Assembly: GCA_964036045.1 (NCBI GenBank)
Contig: OZ038378.1
Location: forward strand, 54,867,995 to 54,931,994
DNA length: 64,000 bases
Reading direction: 5' to 3'
Source of the DNA: Eutreptiella sp. 'Long Island Sound 2002'
Lineage: Eukaryota; Euglenozoa; Euglenophyceae; Eutreptiales; Eutreptiaceae
Shown: piece after piece, positions 10,198 to 18,344 of the stretch
Layout of the letters: every line of letters starts with the position of its first letter
Position numbering within the stretch: position 1 is the stretch's first letter
Program-made: the position numbers and the translations under genes
The notes under the pieces: model-generated
Told to the model about the DNA's origin: nothing
Seen by the model: only the letters and a program-made list of their open reading frames with translations
The model's database searches: none

Positions 10198-11856
10198 TCA
10201 TACAAAGTCATCAATGTCTGAGGCCTTGGCTGCCTCCAGTCCCAAAAGCCCTTGCTCCAGGGCGTTCATGGACATGCAATGGTGCATGTGGCGGAGGGAC
10301 ATACTTGGCCTCACCAAAGACCAACCCTTAAAACAATTTTTGAGCCTCCTCTTGTAAGGCCCATGCCGATACTCCGTTGGGATGGAGGAAAACTGAAAAA
10401 TGTTCCTCCATTTCTCGGCAAAAAAGGTGGAATGTGCCAAGCACCAATGGATCCACCTGGTGGGGGACCAACCTGAGTCTCCCCACGCTTTTGAAAATTT
10501 TGTGGTCAACGCACGGTGGCGTTCCACTTGGGTTAGAGTGTACAACTCCCTCACCCTCCAAAGCTCATACAAACCCTCAATGCATTTCACCATGACATGC
10601 ACAACAACCCATAACATAGGTCCCCCAGGGGTCCTCACTGTGGGGACATGCTCTTTGAGGCATTCCACAAATTGCCTTTGGAAGGGGGGGGAGGTTAGGA
10701 AAACTTTGGTGCTGGTTAGATCGAAATCTTTTTCTGTGGCCCTCGAGGCCGAAGGGAGGCGTTCCCTAAGAGGGATGCCTGCGGTCTCATCCTTGAGGGC
10801 TTGTTTGAAGGCCTGCAAAGCTGCAAGAGCTTGGGCCTTACCAGGGGTACTAGGGGGGAGGGCCTGGAGGGTGGTCTCAATGCGCTTTGCAATGCCGTTT
10901 AGGATGCGGCATGCTGCATGTTGGTAGTCCCCCGGCCGCCTATCAGGGGTCACACTTCTCAAGAATGACCCCCATCTTGAGGTGGACTCCACCCCCATTT
11001 GCTCAACAATCCCATTGGGGTCTTTGCACAACCAACACTTAGACCCAGCCCCCCCCATTGCTTGCATCCCCTTCCCATCCCCTGTCAAAATGACAGTGCA
11101 AGTCAAAAATTGGTTTTGAAAGAGGACAACGTCCTCTTCCACATCCCTCACCTCTTGGTTGAGGTTGGCGGAGATGTCAAGGCTTCTCAAAAAAGCCTGT
11201 TCATCCCCGCCATCCATGCAAAACCATGAGGCCCATAGCTTCACCTTCGAAGCATATTTTGCCCCCCCCCATACATTAACCCATACATCCGCACGGGTGG
11301 AGGATGCCTTCCACAAGGAAGTCGCATCAACTGAAATAACAATAATGGCAACGCCACTAGGGGGGGGTTTCCCAATAACTCGGGCCATAGATATTGCATT
11401 TTGCACAATTGATTGCAAAGGCACATGGGCAGCTGCCCTATTGCGGCCTGTGGTAGACTTTACAATGGTGGTTTGGGGAAAGTAGGGCATGATCCGTTGC
11501 CGAACGGTCCTTAGGTCCCGTTGTGTGCAACGGCGGGGCATTCGCAAAAGGGCCCGTTGGGAGAGATGCATGCTGCATGCCATGCGTAGCATGCTCAGGG
11601 CCTCATGCTCCTGAGCTGTTAATGCAAGATGGCCGCCAAGTGGGCCAGACAGGGCAGTGCACGCCCCACCACTTAAACAAACTTCGCGTTTGGTGTTGGT
11701 GCCACACACGACGTCTGGGTCACCCAATAGAACTCGCACCAGCCGCTGAACCGCCTTCAAACGCCGCCGCCGGGCCTTGGGGCACTGCAGATCGGTGTAC
11801 CGCCGCAGGTTGGCTGTGTTGAGAGCCCGCAGGGCCTCATTGACAGCATTGTCCAT
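10198..11856 (-). CDS. KDZ-like DDE transposase (552 aa)
   Basis: Predicted nuclear transposase of element M. Motifs in order: D177 in a VISVDATSLW strand, followed by the K..LW..W element; D260 in LTGDGKGMQAMGG; C274-x2-C277 (KCWLCK) just after it; and E495 in PTEYRHGPYKRR with a following H and K. This spacing, with a Cys pair after the second Asp and an E..H..K helix far downstream, is characteristic of the Kyakuja-Dileera-Zisupton group. The N-terminal 100 residues are basic. I chose the ATG at 11,856. The frame is open a little further upstream without an ATG, and a CAG at 11,871 could be a splice acceptor. It ends in TGA, with no frameshift seen. It is the first minus-strand gene from the left end, separated from the oxygenase gene by repeats. 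Confidence 0.8.
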   Translation of the reverse strand: MDNAVNEALRALNTANLRRYTDLQCPKARRRRLKAVQRLVRVLLGDPDVVCGTNTKREVCLSGGACTALSGPLGGHLALTAQEHEALSMLRMACSMHLSQRALLRMPRRCTQRDLRTVRQRIMPYFPQTTIVKSTTGRNRAAAHVPLQSIVQNAISMARVIGKPPPSGVAIIVISVDATSLWKASSTRADVWVNVWGGAKYASKVKLWASWFCMDGGDEQAFLRSLDISANLNQEVRDVEEDVVLFQNQFLTCTVILTGDGKGMQAMGGAGSKCWLCKDPNGIVEQMGVESTSRWGSFLRSVTPDRRPGDYQHAACRILNGIAKRIETTLQALPPSTPGKAQALAALQAFKQALKDETAGIPLRERLPSASRATEKDFDLTSTKVFLTSPPFQRQFVECLKEHVPTVRTPGGPMLWVVVHVMVKCIEGLYELWRVRELYTLTQVERHRALTTKFSKAWGDSGWSPTRWIHWCLAHSTFFAEKWRNIFQFSSIPTEYRHGPYKRRLKNCFKGWSLVRPSMSLRHMHHCMSMNALEQGLLGLEAAKASDIDDFV

Positions 11857-11909
11857 GAAGAATAAGAGGACCTGGGCGCGAAATGAGGGAGGGTTTTGAA
11901 GCAAGGGCC

Positions 11910-12115
11910 CAAAAAACACACGCGATAACCCACGCGATAACCCCCGCGATAACTAGGTTATCGCGCGATAACCCCCGCGATAACCCCCCGCGATAACTAG
12001 TTAGAGCGCGATAACCCCCCGCGATAACTAGTTAGAGCACCCAGTTAGAGCGCGATAACCCCCGCGATAACTAGTTAGAGCAGGGGTTAGTGCGCACTAA
12101 CTGGTGGTGTTAGAG
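11910..12115. repeat. GCGATAAC/TAGTTAGAGC repeat block upstream of the M transposase
   Basis: About ten GCGATAAC words separated mostly by CCC(C)C, with TAGTTATCGC/TAGTTAGAGC interspersed. It lies in the 0.5-kb spacer between the oxygenase gene end (12,348) and the transposase start (11,856), where promoter or 5' untranslated sequence would be. The rest of the spacer (12,116-12,347) shows nothing recognisable. Confidence 0.85.
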
Positions 12116-12347
12116 CAAGCGTTGGGCACCCTAAAACCTTCACAAACGTTGATTTTGCACCCAGGAAACCTTGGAGATGTCAACAATGTGCAGGCACGGG
12201 GTACATGGCGCCACAATCACAAATTCAAATCAGTCACACAGTCTTTTGGATGATTTGGATAGGGTGCCTCTCAAATCAGTCAAATGGACATGTTCCGGGC
12301 TAGACAGTAATAGAAATAGTGAACAATAATCGAATCAGCTGGAGGGG

Positions 12348-12956
12348 TTAGAGGACCCTAAAACCCATGGACAGCAGCTGCTGCCGCCACACAGGCGTGC
12401 AGTGCAGAACCCCCCCCGCACTATAAAAAATCACGCTCCATCGCTCGCCCTCCCATGACAATGGAGCGTGTAGTGCCCTGGTGTTGAACAACACCGGGGC
12501 TTGGGGGGTGGCGGTGCATGCCCAACCCTCCACCGCCCTACCCTTGCACACACGGGTGTGCCGCTTTTTTTCCCTCAAGGAGGGATTCAGCAGGCCACCA
12601 CTCTCCACCCAAAACTCACCCCCCGTGAAAGACCCCACACACACAATAAGCGCCATGGGCGCCCCATCCCGCAAATGGGAGTGGAGGCCCATGGTGTCCG
12701 TCCCTTGGGGGCGAACAATTTGGATGCTACACCATGTGAACCATGGTGGAGCATTGGAGGTGCAATACCCATTGAGGTCTGCTACCAAGGGGGTGAGGGC
12801 AGGCCTGAGGGTAGCAGCGGCCATGTGGGTCGCCCTAAAATTAGAGGGGTTGGGGTTTCCACTTCCCACGAGGCCAAAGTGGCACATGTCCACTTGGGCC
12901 CCATATCGCTCCTCCCCACGAAAAATGCCCTTGGGCAACCCCCTGAGCAAATCCAC
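12348..12956 (-). CDS. TET/JBP-like 2OG-Fe(II) oxygenase domain, in frame with the upstream coiled-coil exon across a TGA
   Basis: Double-stranded beta-helix oxygenase signature. A LHSHL metal motif (His codons 12,681-12,683 and 12,675-12,677) is followed by GSFTGGEFWV, then RALHAPLSWEGERWSV with distal His at 12,468-12,470 and Arg at 12,441-12,443. The GxFxGGxxWV and H-x8-R spacing resembles TET/JBP-type enzymes, which oxidise methylated pyrimidines in DNA. The usual HxD is HxH here, so activity is uncertain. The frame is the same as the exon ending at 12,960: a single TGA (12,960-12,962) separates them and translation would continue with no shift. The earliest own ATG is at about the 24th codon (MCHFGLV), which still keeps the beta-helix. 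It could therefore be the C-terminal part of one large protein or a separate gene. Confidence 0.6.
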   Translation of the reverse strand: MDLLRGLPKGIFRGEERYGAQVDMCHFGLVGSGNPNPSNFRATHMAAATLRPALTPLVADLNGYCTSNAPPWFTWCSIQIVRPQGTDTMGLHSHLRDGAPMALIVCVGSFTGGEFWVESGGLLNPSLREKKRHTRVCKGRAVEGWACTATPQAPVLFNTRALHAPLSWEGERWSVIFYSAGGVLHCTPVWRQQLLSMGFRVL

Positions 12957-12959
12957 TAG

Positions 12960-14168
12960 TCATTGGCTCCCACTCCTACTCCCGCTACCCTGACTCTGCA
13001 ACCCTTGCGGCGCCAGCCCCTGCTGGGCCTGCTGCGCCCCGAAGGAGGCACAGAGGGTGGAGGTGAGGCTGCGCACCTGCGCCTCAGCCACCCCCAAGCG
13101 CTGCCCAAGGTCATCCCCCCTCCTCCGCTGCCCCTCCACCTCCACCCTAAGCTGGGCCACCTCCACCTCCGCCTTCCGCCTCCCCTCCTGGGCCTCCCTC
13201 AGGGCCTCCCTCATCGCCTCCACCTCCTCCCCCCTCTTGGCGGCCAGGTTGAGGGCCTGGTCCAGGGCACGCTGGGTGTTGCCCTGGGCCTTTTCGGCCT
13301 TTGCCAAGGCCGACCTGTGGTCGGCCGACCGACCCTTGGCCAGTGCGGCCTCGACCCCCGTGGCGGCCGCCTGCTCCACCAAAACCTGGCAAGCGTCCGT
13401 CACGTGGGTGGCCACACTGGCCCCCAAGGCCTCCACGTCCAGGGCCTCATGGGGGGGCTGGGCTGCCGCCACCTTTGCCACCTTCGATGGCTTGGGGGAG
13501 GGCTTGGGGGCGGGGGTTTGGCCCTTACCCCTAAGGGGGGGGGGGGCATCCGGCTCAACCACCACCACGTCTGGTCCCCGCTTCGTCTGGCCTTTTCCCG
13601 GCCTTCCCCCCTTGGGTGCATACTGCCGAACCCAATCGGCAGTGGCGTCCCCCACAGAAGGGGGGGGGTCATACCCACCAACCTGGTGGATGTCCCCCCC
13701 CCTGTGCAGCTTCTGCCACACTTCCCTCCCCGTATACTCCCCCTCCCACAAAAAACACACCCTCAAAAGGAAATAAGATTTCCTTTGGGGGGGGTCGCTC
13801 ATCCCAAACAAACACAAAAAAGCCGCAACCGTTTCCCCCTCTGCGGCTTGCGGCCACTTGGCCGTTTCCCCCCCAACCCACACATAGGAGGGGAGGGTGA
13901 GGTTGGTCTTCCTCTCCACCCCCCCCTCCTTCTCTGTGATGGTGACCTGCCGGTACCATCCCGTCCCCCCCATCCTGCAGGCCTCATCCCCAGGCTCCCC
14001 AAACCGCCACGACGCCCCCTCCGGCAGCCTCTTCTCCCCCTCCAGCTCCAACCGGGCCGCCACCGGCTTGGCGGGCCGTGCCCCCGCTGCTGCTGCCGCT
14101 CCGCCCGCTGCGTCGGCTGCCTGGGCGTCGTCCTTGACGAAGATGCGGGGCAGCTGCAAGATGGTGGC
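12960..14168 (-). CDS. double-oxygenase gene, exon 2: BAH-like region plus coiled coil
   Basis: Begins after a strong acceptor (poly-pyrimidine then CAG, complement of 14,169-14,171) and is in frame (phase 0) with exon 1. It has no ATG of its own near the start, so it must be an internal exon. The first 150 residues (SYVWVGGET ... GETVAAFLCLFG ... YFLLRVCFLWEGEYTG ... EVWQKLHRGG) have the rhythm of a BAH chromatin-reader domain; this is a resemblance, not a firm call. A Pro/Lys linker follows. The last 140 residues are Ala/Glu/Arg-rich heptads predicted to form a coiled coil, ending Gln/Ser/Gly-rich at TGA 12,960-12,962. A 46-nt GT...AG pair around the TGA exists but would break the frame. 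Confidence 0.6.
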   Translation of the reverse strand, partial: ATILQLPRIFVKDDAQAADAAGGAAAAAGARPAKPVAARLELEGEKRLPEGASWRFGEPGDEACRMGGTGWYRQVTITEKEGGVERKTNLTLPSYVWVGGETAKWPQAAEGETVAAFLCLFGMSDPPQRKSYFLLRVCFLWEGEYTGREVWQKLHRGGDIHQVGGYDPPPSVGDATADWVRQYAPKGGRPGKGQTKRGPDVVVVEPDAPPPLRGKGQTPAPKPSPKPSKVAKVAAAQPPHEALDVEALGASVATHVTDACQVLVEQAAATGVEAALAKGRSADHRSALAKAEKAQGNTQRALDQALNLAAKRGEEVEAMREALREAQEGRRKAEVEVAQLRVEVEGQRRRGDDLGQRLGVAEAQVRSLTSTLCASFGAQQAQQGLAPQGLQSQGSGSRSGSQ

Positions 14169-14410
14169 CTGAAAAAAACAAAAGAAACAAAAAAAAAACA
14201 CGCGATAACCCGCGCGATAACCCCCGCGATAACTAGGTTATCGCGCGATAACCCCCGCGATAACCCCCCGCGATAACCCCGCGATAACTAGTTAGAACGC
14301 GATAACCTAGCGCGATAACTAGTTAGAGCACCTAGTTAGAACGCGATAACCTAGCGCGATAACTAGTTAGAGCAGGGGTTAGAGCAGGGTGTTGTGGGAG
14401 GTTTTCACAC
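14169..14410 (-). other. intron of the M double-oxygenase gene, filled with GCGATAAC repeats
   Basis: Read on the minus strand the donor is CAG|GTGTGAAAAC and the acceptor TTTTTTTTCAG. The 242-bp intron holds about ten GCGATAAC words and several TAGTTAGAGC words between 14,200 and 14,380. Both splice junctions fall on codon boundaries, so removal joins exon 1 and exon 2 in frame. Confidence 0.7.
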
Positions 14411-16540
14411 CTGGTGACATGGACACATGCCTTGGCCCTCCTTCTTGGCGTCGTCCAGCACCAGGCCCAGCCTCCGCAGCCACACGAAGTCCGTGACGGC
14501 CGCATACTCACCCACCTGCCGCCACTCCACCACCTGGGCCTCCCCCTCCGCCTCAGGGGCCACCCTTGCCACTCCCCCATACAACCCCCTCCTCACCACC
14601 AAAATGGTGCCCGCCGGCACCTTCATCCCAACATGCCCTTGCAGGGTGGGCCAGGGCAGTGCCTCCCCATGGCACACCTTGGCCAAGGGGCACTGATCGG
14701 GGTGGCCTGCGACCGCCCCCGCCTCCTCATTAGTGAGGGGGGCAATCACCTCCCTCCCAACCCCCCACCCCGACAACAAAAAATGCCCTGTGGTTGTTCC
14801 CACCGGGAGCAAGCACTGAGCAGATTGCTCAATGCTGACCCCATTGGGGTCCACCACCACCTCCTCCTCCTCCCCCCCCTCCACCTCCTCCCCCTCCTGG
14901 CATGGCACACAAAGGCCATCTTTGTGGGCGGTGCACAAAATCAGCCGATTGCATCCGTAGCAATTGGCTACCACCTTCCCCCTACACCTAACCGCCCCAT
15001 CACACTGGACTGTCCTGGCCACCCGGCCACCAGGTGCCCCCAGCTGGGGCCTCTTAATGGACTGGGTCACGTGCAGGTTGGGGAATCGAAGATTCCCCCC
15101 CACGGTAAGCTCAATGGCAAAACATGCCATGAGGCGGGGGTGGGACACCCCCGTGGGGGAGGCCTTGGGAATCCCCGACCCCCTGTGGACATCAAGGGCA
15201 TTAAAAAAAAAGGCAGTGCCCCTCTTGAATGGCACAGCCCTCTCCACCCAAGGGTCAGGGAACCCCGAACTGCTGGAGGGCACAAAAAGAAAATGTGACC
15301 CATCCTCCTCCTCATGATTATGGGTTAGCATAATAAGGCAATTGACAATCAATGTGCCTTCAGGAATGGTGTAGGGGGGGGCGTCGCGATGGAGGTGCTG
15401 GGGGGTGTGGTCATAGCTCGAAATTTCGGCCATGTCAAGGATGGTGCAGCTCCATCCAACCCCCCCCACCACAGTCTTCTTCGCCGTCTCAAGCACACGA
15501 TCTGCCACCCTTTTGAGGACTGGCAGATCATGGAGCTTGTGGGGGTTGTGCCTGTGGTGGTTGGCACCCCCATAGTTGCCGTACAATGTACGGCGGGTCC
15601 CAGAATCTTGGGGCCTGCCGACAATGGGGGGGTTCTCATTGAAAATGGGTGCCTTCTCTGAGAGAGGCACCCTATCCAAATCATCCAAAAGACTTTGGAG
15701 CTGCACATCACTCAAAAAATCGTGCTCCAGGAGGTGGTTGACCACCAGCTTCCCCCCCACCGTGAGCACAAGGTCATTGGGGTCCCTATTAAAGGCCCCC
15801 AAGGGCTCGGCGGCAACCACCTCCTCCGCCTCCCCAATAAGGGGGGGTGTTGCCCCAAATGGAAAAAGAATCACCCCCTGCCCCGAAACAATGTTGGGAG
15901 TGGTGACCCCATACCACTCACGCTCCCACTCCCTTGTGGGGCAAAGGGAGTGCATGGGGAGCTTGTTTTCGGGGTCGTCAGTGCAGACCCGGCGGGTGTT
16001 GTGGGTGAGGGGTTGGGGGAACCAACCATCCGACTGCCCCTTCCCCTTACCCGGTCGGATCCTTACCTTCTGGACACTAATCATGAGGGGGTTGTGGGGC
16101 TTCTCCTTCCTCCCCCCAGCCCCCACCCCCCCCGCATCCTCCTCCTCCTCCTCCACTTCCTCCACTTCCTCCTCCTCCTCCTCCTGACCCACATAGAGGG
16201 TCGTCTTCGTCCCCGCACCCTTCTCGGCATGGGCGGTGACGGACTCCACCACCGCGTCCACATCGTCCGGATGAAGCTGGATCAAAAATCCAGCAACCCC
16301 TGGATTTACCTCTAGCAACTCGAAGATGTAGTTGCTGAGAACCAGGGGGTCTCGGTCGTCCGCCATGAAGGGGGACTTATGGACAAGGAGTCCAAAGTCC
16401 ACACCATGTTCAAAGCGGGTCGCCACAGGGCGCCTCACATTGGCATCACCCATCGTAAACCCCTCAGGACCGCCAAGGCGACGGACCCCAAGGAGCTTTT
16501 GATGGTGCTCGCACCAAGCGTGGGCAGCAGCAAGGGCCAT
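14411..16540 (-). CDS. double-oxygenase gene, exon 1: 2OG-Fe(II) oxygenase with acidic tract and Cys-rich region
   Basis: Exon of 710 codons from the ATG at 16,540; an upstream in-frame TTG was not used. The oxygenase core has H384-x-D386 (HLHRD), distal H452 (DVHRG) and the 2-oxoglutarate-binding R469 (HPRLMACFA), the classic non-haem iron dioxygenase set. An acidic Glu run sits near residues 120-140. A Cys cluster (CDGAVRC, CYGC, CTAHKDGLCVPC) at roughly 515-560 may bind zinc. Reading would end in GMCPCHQV and a stop just inside the intron if unspliced; splicing at 14,411 links it to exon 2. The substrate is unknown. Context inside a KDZ-type element suggests modification of nucleic acid or chromatin (inference). 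Confidence 0.72.
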
Positions 16541-16594
16541 TATCAAAGAATACGAAGGCTTTGAGAGCTAAAGCGAAAAGGGGAAACATAAAAT

Positions 16595-16750
16595 GAAGCG
16601 CGATAACCCACGCGATAACCCACGCGATAACTAGTTATCGCGCGATAACCCCCGCGATAACCCCCGCGATAACTAGGTTATCGCGCGATAACCCACGCGA
16701 TAACTAGTGCTCTAACCCCGTTCTAACCCCGCGATAACTAGTTAGAGCAC
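16595..16750. repeat. right subterminal GCGATAAC block of M
   Basis: About nine GCGATAAC words with TAGTTATCGC and TAGTTAGAGC, lying upstream of the oxygenase gene and 140 bp inside the right inverted repeat. It mirrors the left block in opposite orientation. 16,751-16,890 between this block and the inverted repeat has no gene. Confidence 0.85.
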
Positions 16751-16890
16751 ACAAAGATCAAATCGCAAAAAGTGCAAAACGGGCAATATCGAGCAAACAA
16801 TACATGGAAGGCACATTGTTGCATCATAGTGCACCCTTGTAACATGTGAAATTCCGGGTTCCAACCATATTAACAACACCCAAAATTGGG

Positions 16891-16926
16891 GGGGTTCCGC
16901 ACCACGCCCTAGAACGCTGCATCCCA
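16891..16926 (-). repeat. element M right terminal inverted repeat
   Basis: Reverse complement of 9,817-9,852 over all 36 bp, followed by TA at 16,927-16,928, the second copy of the target duplication. Beyond it the P-element exon resumes. Confidence 0.92.
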
Positions 16927-16928
16927 TA

Positions 16929-17122
16929 GTCTGTTCACTTACATGACGTGGTGCAAGTCCCTGGTGTCGCGCCGCATTAAGATGCTCAGGCAGGTTAATG
17001 AGCGTCTGTTCCTGTACTTTGAAGTACCAAGGTGGAATGGCAACTCCAGAAGCAACCTGTGCAATGCACAAAAATTGGCTGACGAGGTTCGGGCATATTT
17101 TGCGGATGAGGAACTGTGGTAG
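16929..17122 (+). CDS. P-element transposase-like gene, exon 2 right part
   Basis: Continues the reading frame of 9,254-9,816 once M and one TA are subtracted. The open frame runs through TYMTWCK, a basic stretch (SRRIKMLRQ) and ADEELW to TAG at 17,120-17,122. Alternatively G|GTAGCG at 17,119 is a donor into a GCGCGC-rich intron. The protein as assembled is short (about 350 aa) for a DDE transposase, so more exons, or degeneration, are possible. Confidence 0.5.
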
Positions 17123-17418
17123 CGCGCGCTATTTGTTTTTTAGCGCGCGCTACATGTTATCTAGTGCGCGCAATGATCACTATCGCGCGCGCTATGCTGT
17201 TTTCAAGCGCCGGAACCCTTGAAATCGCGATATATAGTCGGAAGTAGCGTGCTATGACTACGCACTTAAAGCGTTTGGAATGCATTGATTGGAATTTGGA
17301 ATGCATTGATTTGTTACTTTTGGTCCGTTTGTTTTGGTGCTTTCGATATTTTTGTTACTGCATTTTCCTTTTTGTATTACTGCTGGAACAGGGGTACTTT
17401 AATGTAACCCTCTTGCCC
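17123..17418. repeat. GCGCGC-repeat spacer in P
   Basis: Five GCGCGC(G)CTA-type words between 17,123 and 17,200, then AT-rich sequence with a pyrimidine tract. It probably separates the transposase-like gene from the next gene and may hold its promoter. Confidence 0.6.
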
Positions 17419-17577
17419 ATGCAGCCCGTGGGCTGGGGGTATCCGCCTCCTGCAGCACCGCCAACAACTGCTGCAGGGGCCACAGGAGCAGGTGCGACAC
17501 CGCAACCACCGCCACATGCAGCTGTACAACCGGGACTGCAGCAGCCGTCGACGACGCCGTGGAGCATGCAGCCACAG
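17419..17577 (+). CDS. P-element Q-rich/coiled-coil gene, exon 1
   Basis: ATG at 17,419 opens a Gly/Pro/Ala-rich segment (VGWGYPPPAAPP ...) that ends CAG at 17,577, followed by the donor GTACTT. The pyrimidine-rich tract just upstream ends in CAG at 17,424, so 17,425 could instead be an acceptor in the same frame. It is the first of four exons of a protein of unknown function. All four are linked by introns packed with GCGCGC words. Confidence 0.55.
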
Positions 17578-17720
17578 GTACTTGCCGTGCGCACTACTGT
17601 TTCCGTTGCGCGCACTACTGTTTCCGTTGCGCGTGCTACGCTCTTATTGTGCGTGCTAGCTGTCTCGTTGTGCGCACTACGCACGTCCTGGTTGCGCGTG
17701 CTTTGTCCTGTTTTCCGCAG
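17578..17720 (+). other. intron with GCGCGC repeats (P gene 2, intron 1)
   Basis: Donor CAG|GTACTTG, acceptor GTTTTCCGCAG at 17,720. Holds about seven copies of a TGCGC(G)(C/T)(A/G)CTA word, including CACTACTGTTTCCGTTGCGC twice. Splicing is phase 0. Confidence 0.65.
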
Positions 17721-18219
17721 ACGCTGTCCCAGCAGCTGACCCAGTTCTCCCCAACTCAGCCTCTGTGGCTCGCGCCGCAGTCCCCGTTACGAGGTGCCTC
17801 ACAGCAGCTGTCTCCCATGCTGTTCCCCGGTGGGTCGCCCACCTTGGGCTCCCCAGTGCGCGGCAGTCTTCCAGTGGGCCAAGTGCAACAAGTGCTCTTC
17901 GGCCCACTGCCAGTGCAGCAGCAGCAGCAAATGCAGCAGCAGCAAGTGCAGGCTGCGGCCCAGCAAGTCGGCAGCCCAGAACAGCAGCAGCAGCAGCAGC
18001 AGCAGCAGGTCAAACCAAGACAGCAGCAACCCCAAGTGCAAGCACAGTTTCAGTCTCCCCCACCCGGGCCACGTCAGGGCTTCGCCTTCAGCAGCGACTT
18101 CAAGAACCGAATCTGGCCCAACCGTGCAGCAGGCAACACTGCAGCTGCTCCAGCAGCAGCAGCGGGTGCACATGGCCCAGCAACAGCAGCAACAACAACA
18201 ACAACTGGCACAGCCACAG
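17721..18219 (+). CDS. P-element Q-rich gene, exon 2 (contains a frameshift)
   Basis: Encodes Gln-rich low-complexity sequence: TLSQQLTQFSPTQ, then poly-Gln runs, then LAQPQ at the exon end. The first two thirds read in frame with exon 1, but the end, where AQQQQ runs up to the donor, reads one frame later. The shift lies between about 18,090 and 18,130. Only the shifted frame splices in phase into exon 3. It may be a one-base indel, a sequencing error or decay. CAG runs on the opposite strands give spurious long frames. Confidence 0.55.
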
Positions 18220-18344
18220 GTACGCGCTATGTTTGCCATTGCGCGCGCTTTCGACATTGTTGCGCGCGCTTCATTTGTTGTAGCACGCGCGATTTGATTG
18301 TTTGCGCGCGCTACGGCCCTACCTTCTGTCCCATTGTCACGTAG
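18220..18344 (+). other. intron with GCGCGC repeats (P gene 2, intron 2)
   Basis: Donor CAG|GTACGCG, acceptor TTGTCACGTAG at 18,344. About five (T)GCGCGCGCT(A/T) words within 125 bp. Confidence 0.65.

Larger units (their letters stand above)
9817..16926 (-). mobile_element. KDZ-like DNA transposon 'M' (7.1 kb) encoding transposase and double 2OG oxygenase
   Basis: Ends are a perfect 36-bp terminal inverted repeat starting TGGGATGCAGCGTTCTAGGG (9,817-9,852 and 16,891-16,926), flanked by TA on both sides (9,815-9,816 and 16,927-16,928). All genes are on the minus strand: transposase (10,198-11,856) and a spliced double-oxygenase gene (12,348-16,540). Blocks of GTTATCGCG/GCGATAAC and TAGTTAGAGC words occur at both ends, between the genes and in the intron. 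KDZ transposons in fungi are known to be associated with TET/JBP oxygenase genes. This element shows that pairing inside one set of inverted ends. It interrupts the P transposase. Confidence 0.85.

Noticed and set aside
12963-14276. 437-codon plus-strand frame opposite the coiled-coil exon
   Set aside because: Pro/Leu/Arg-rich antisense of a GC-rich coding exon; the minus-strand exon has splice sites and structure.
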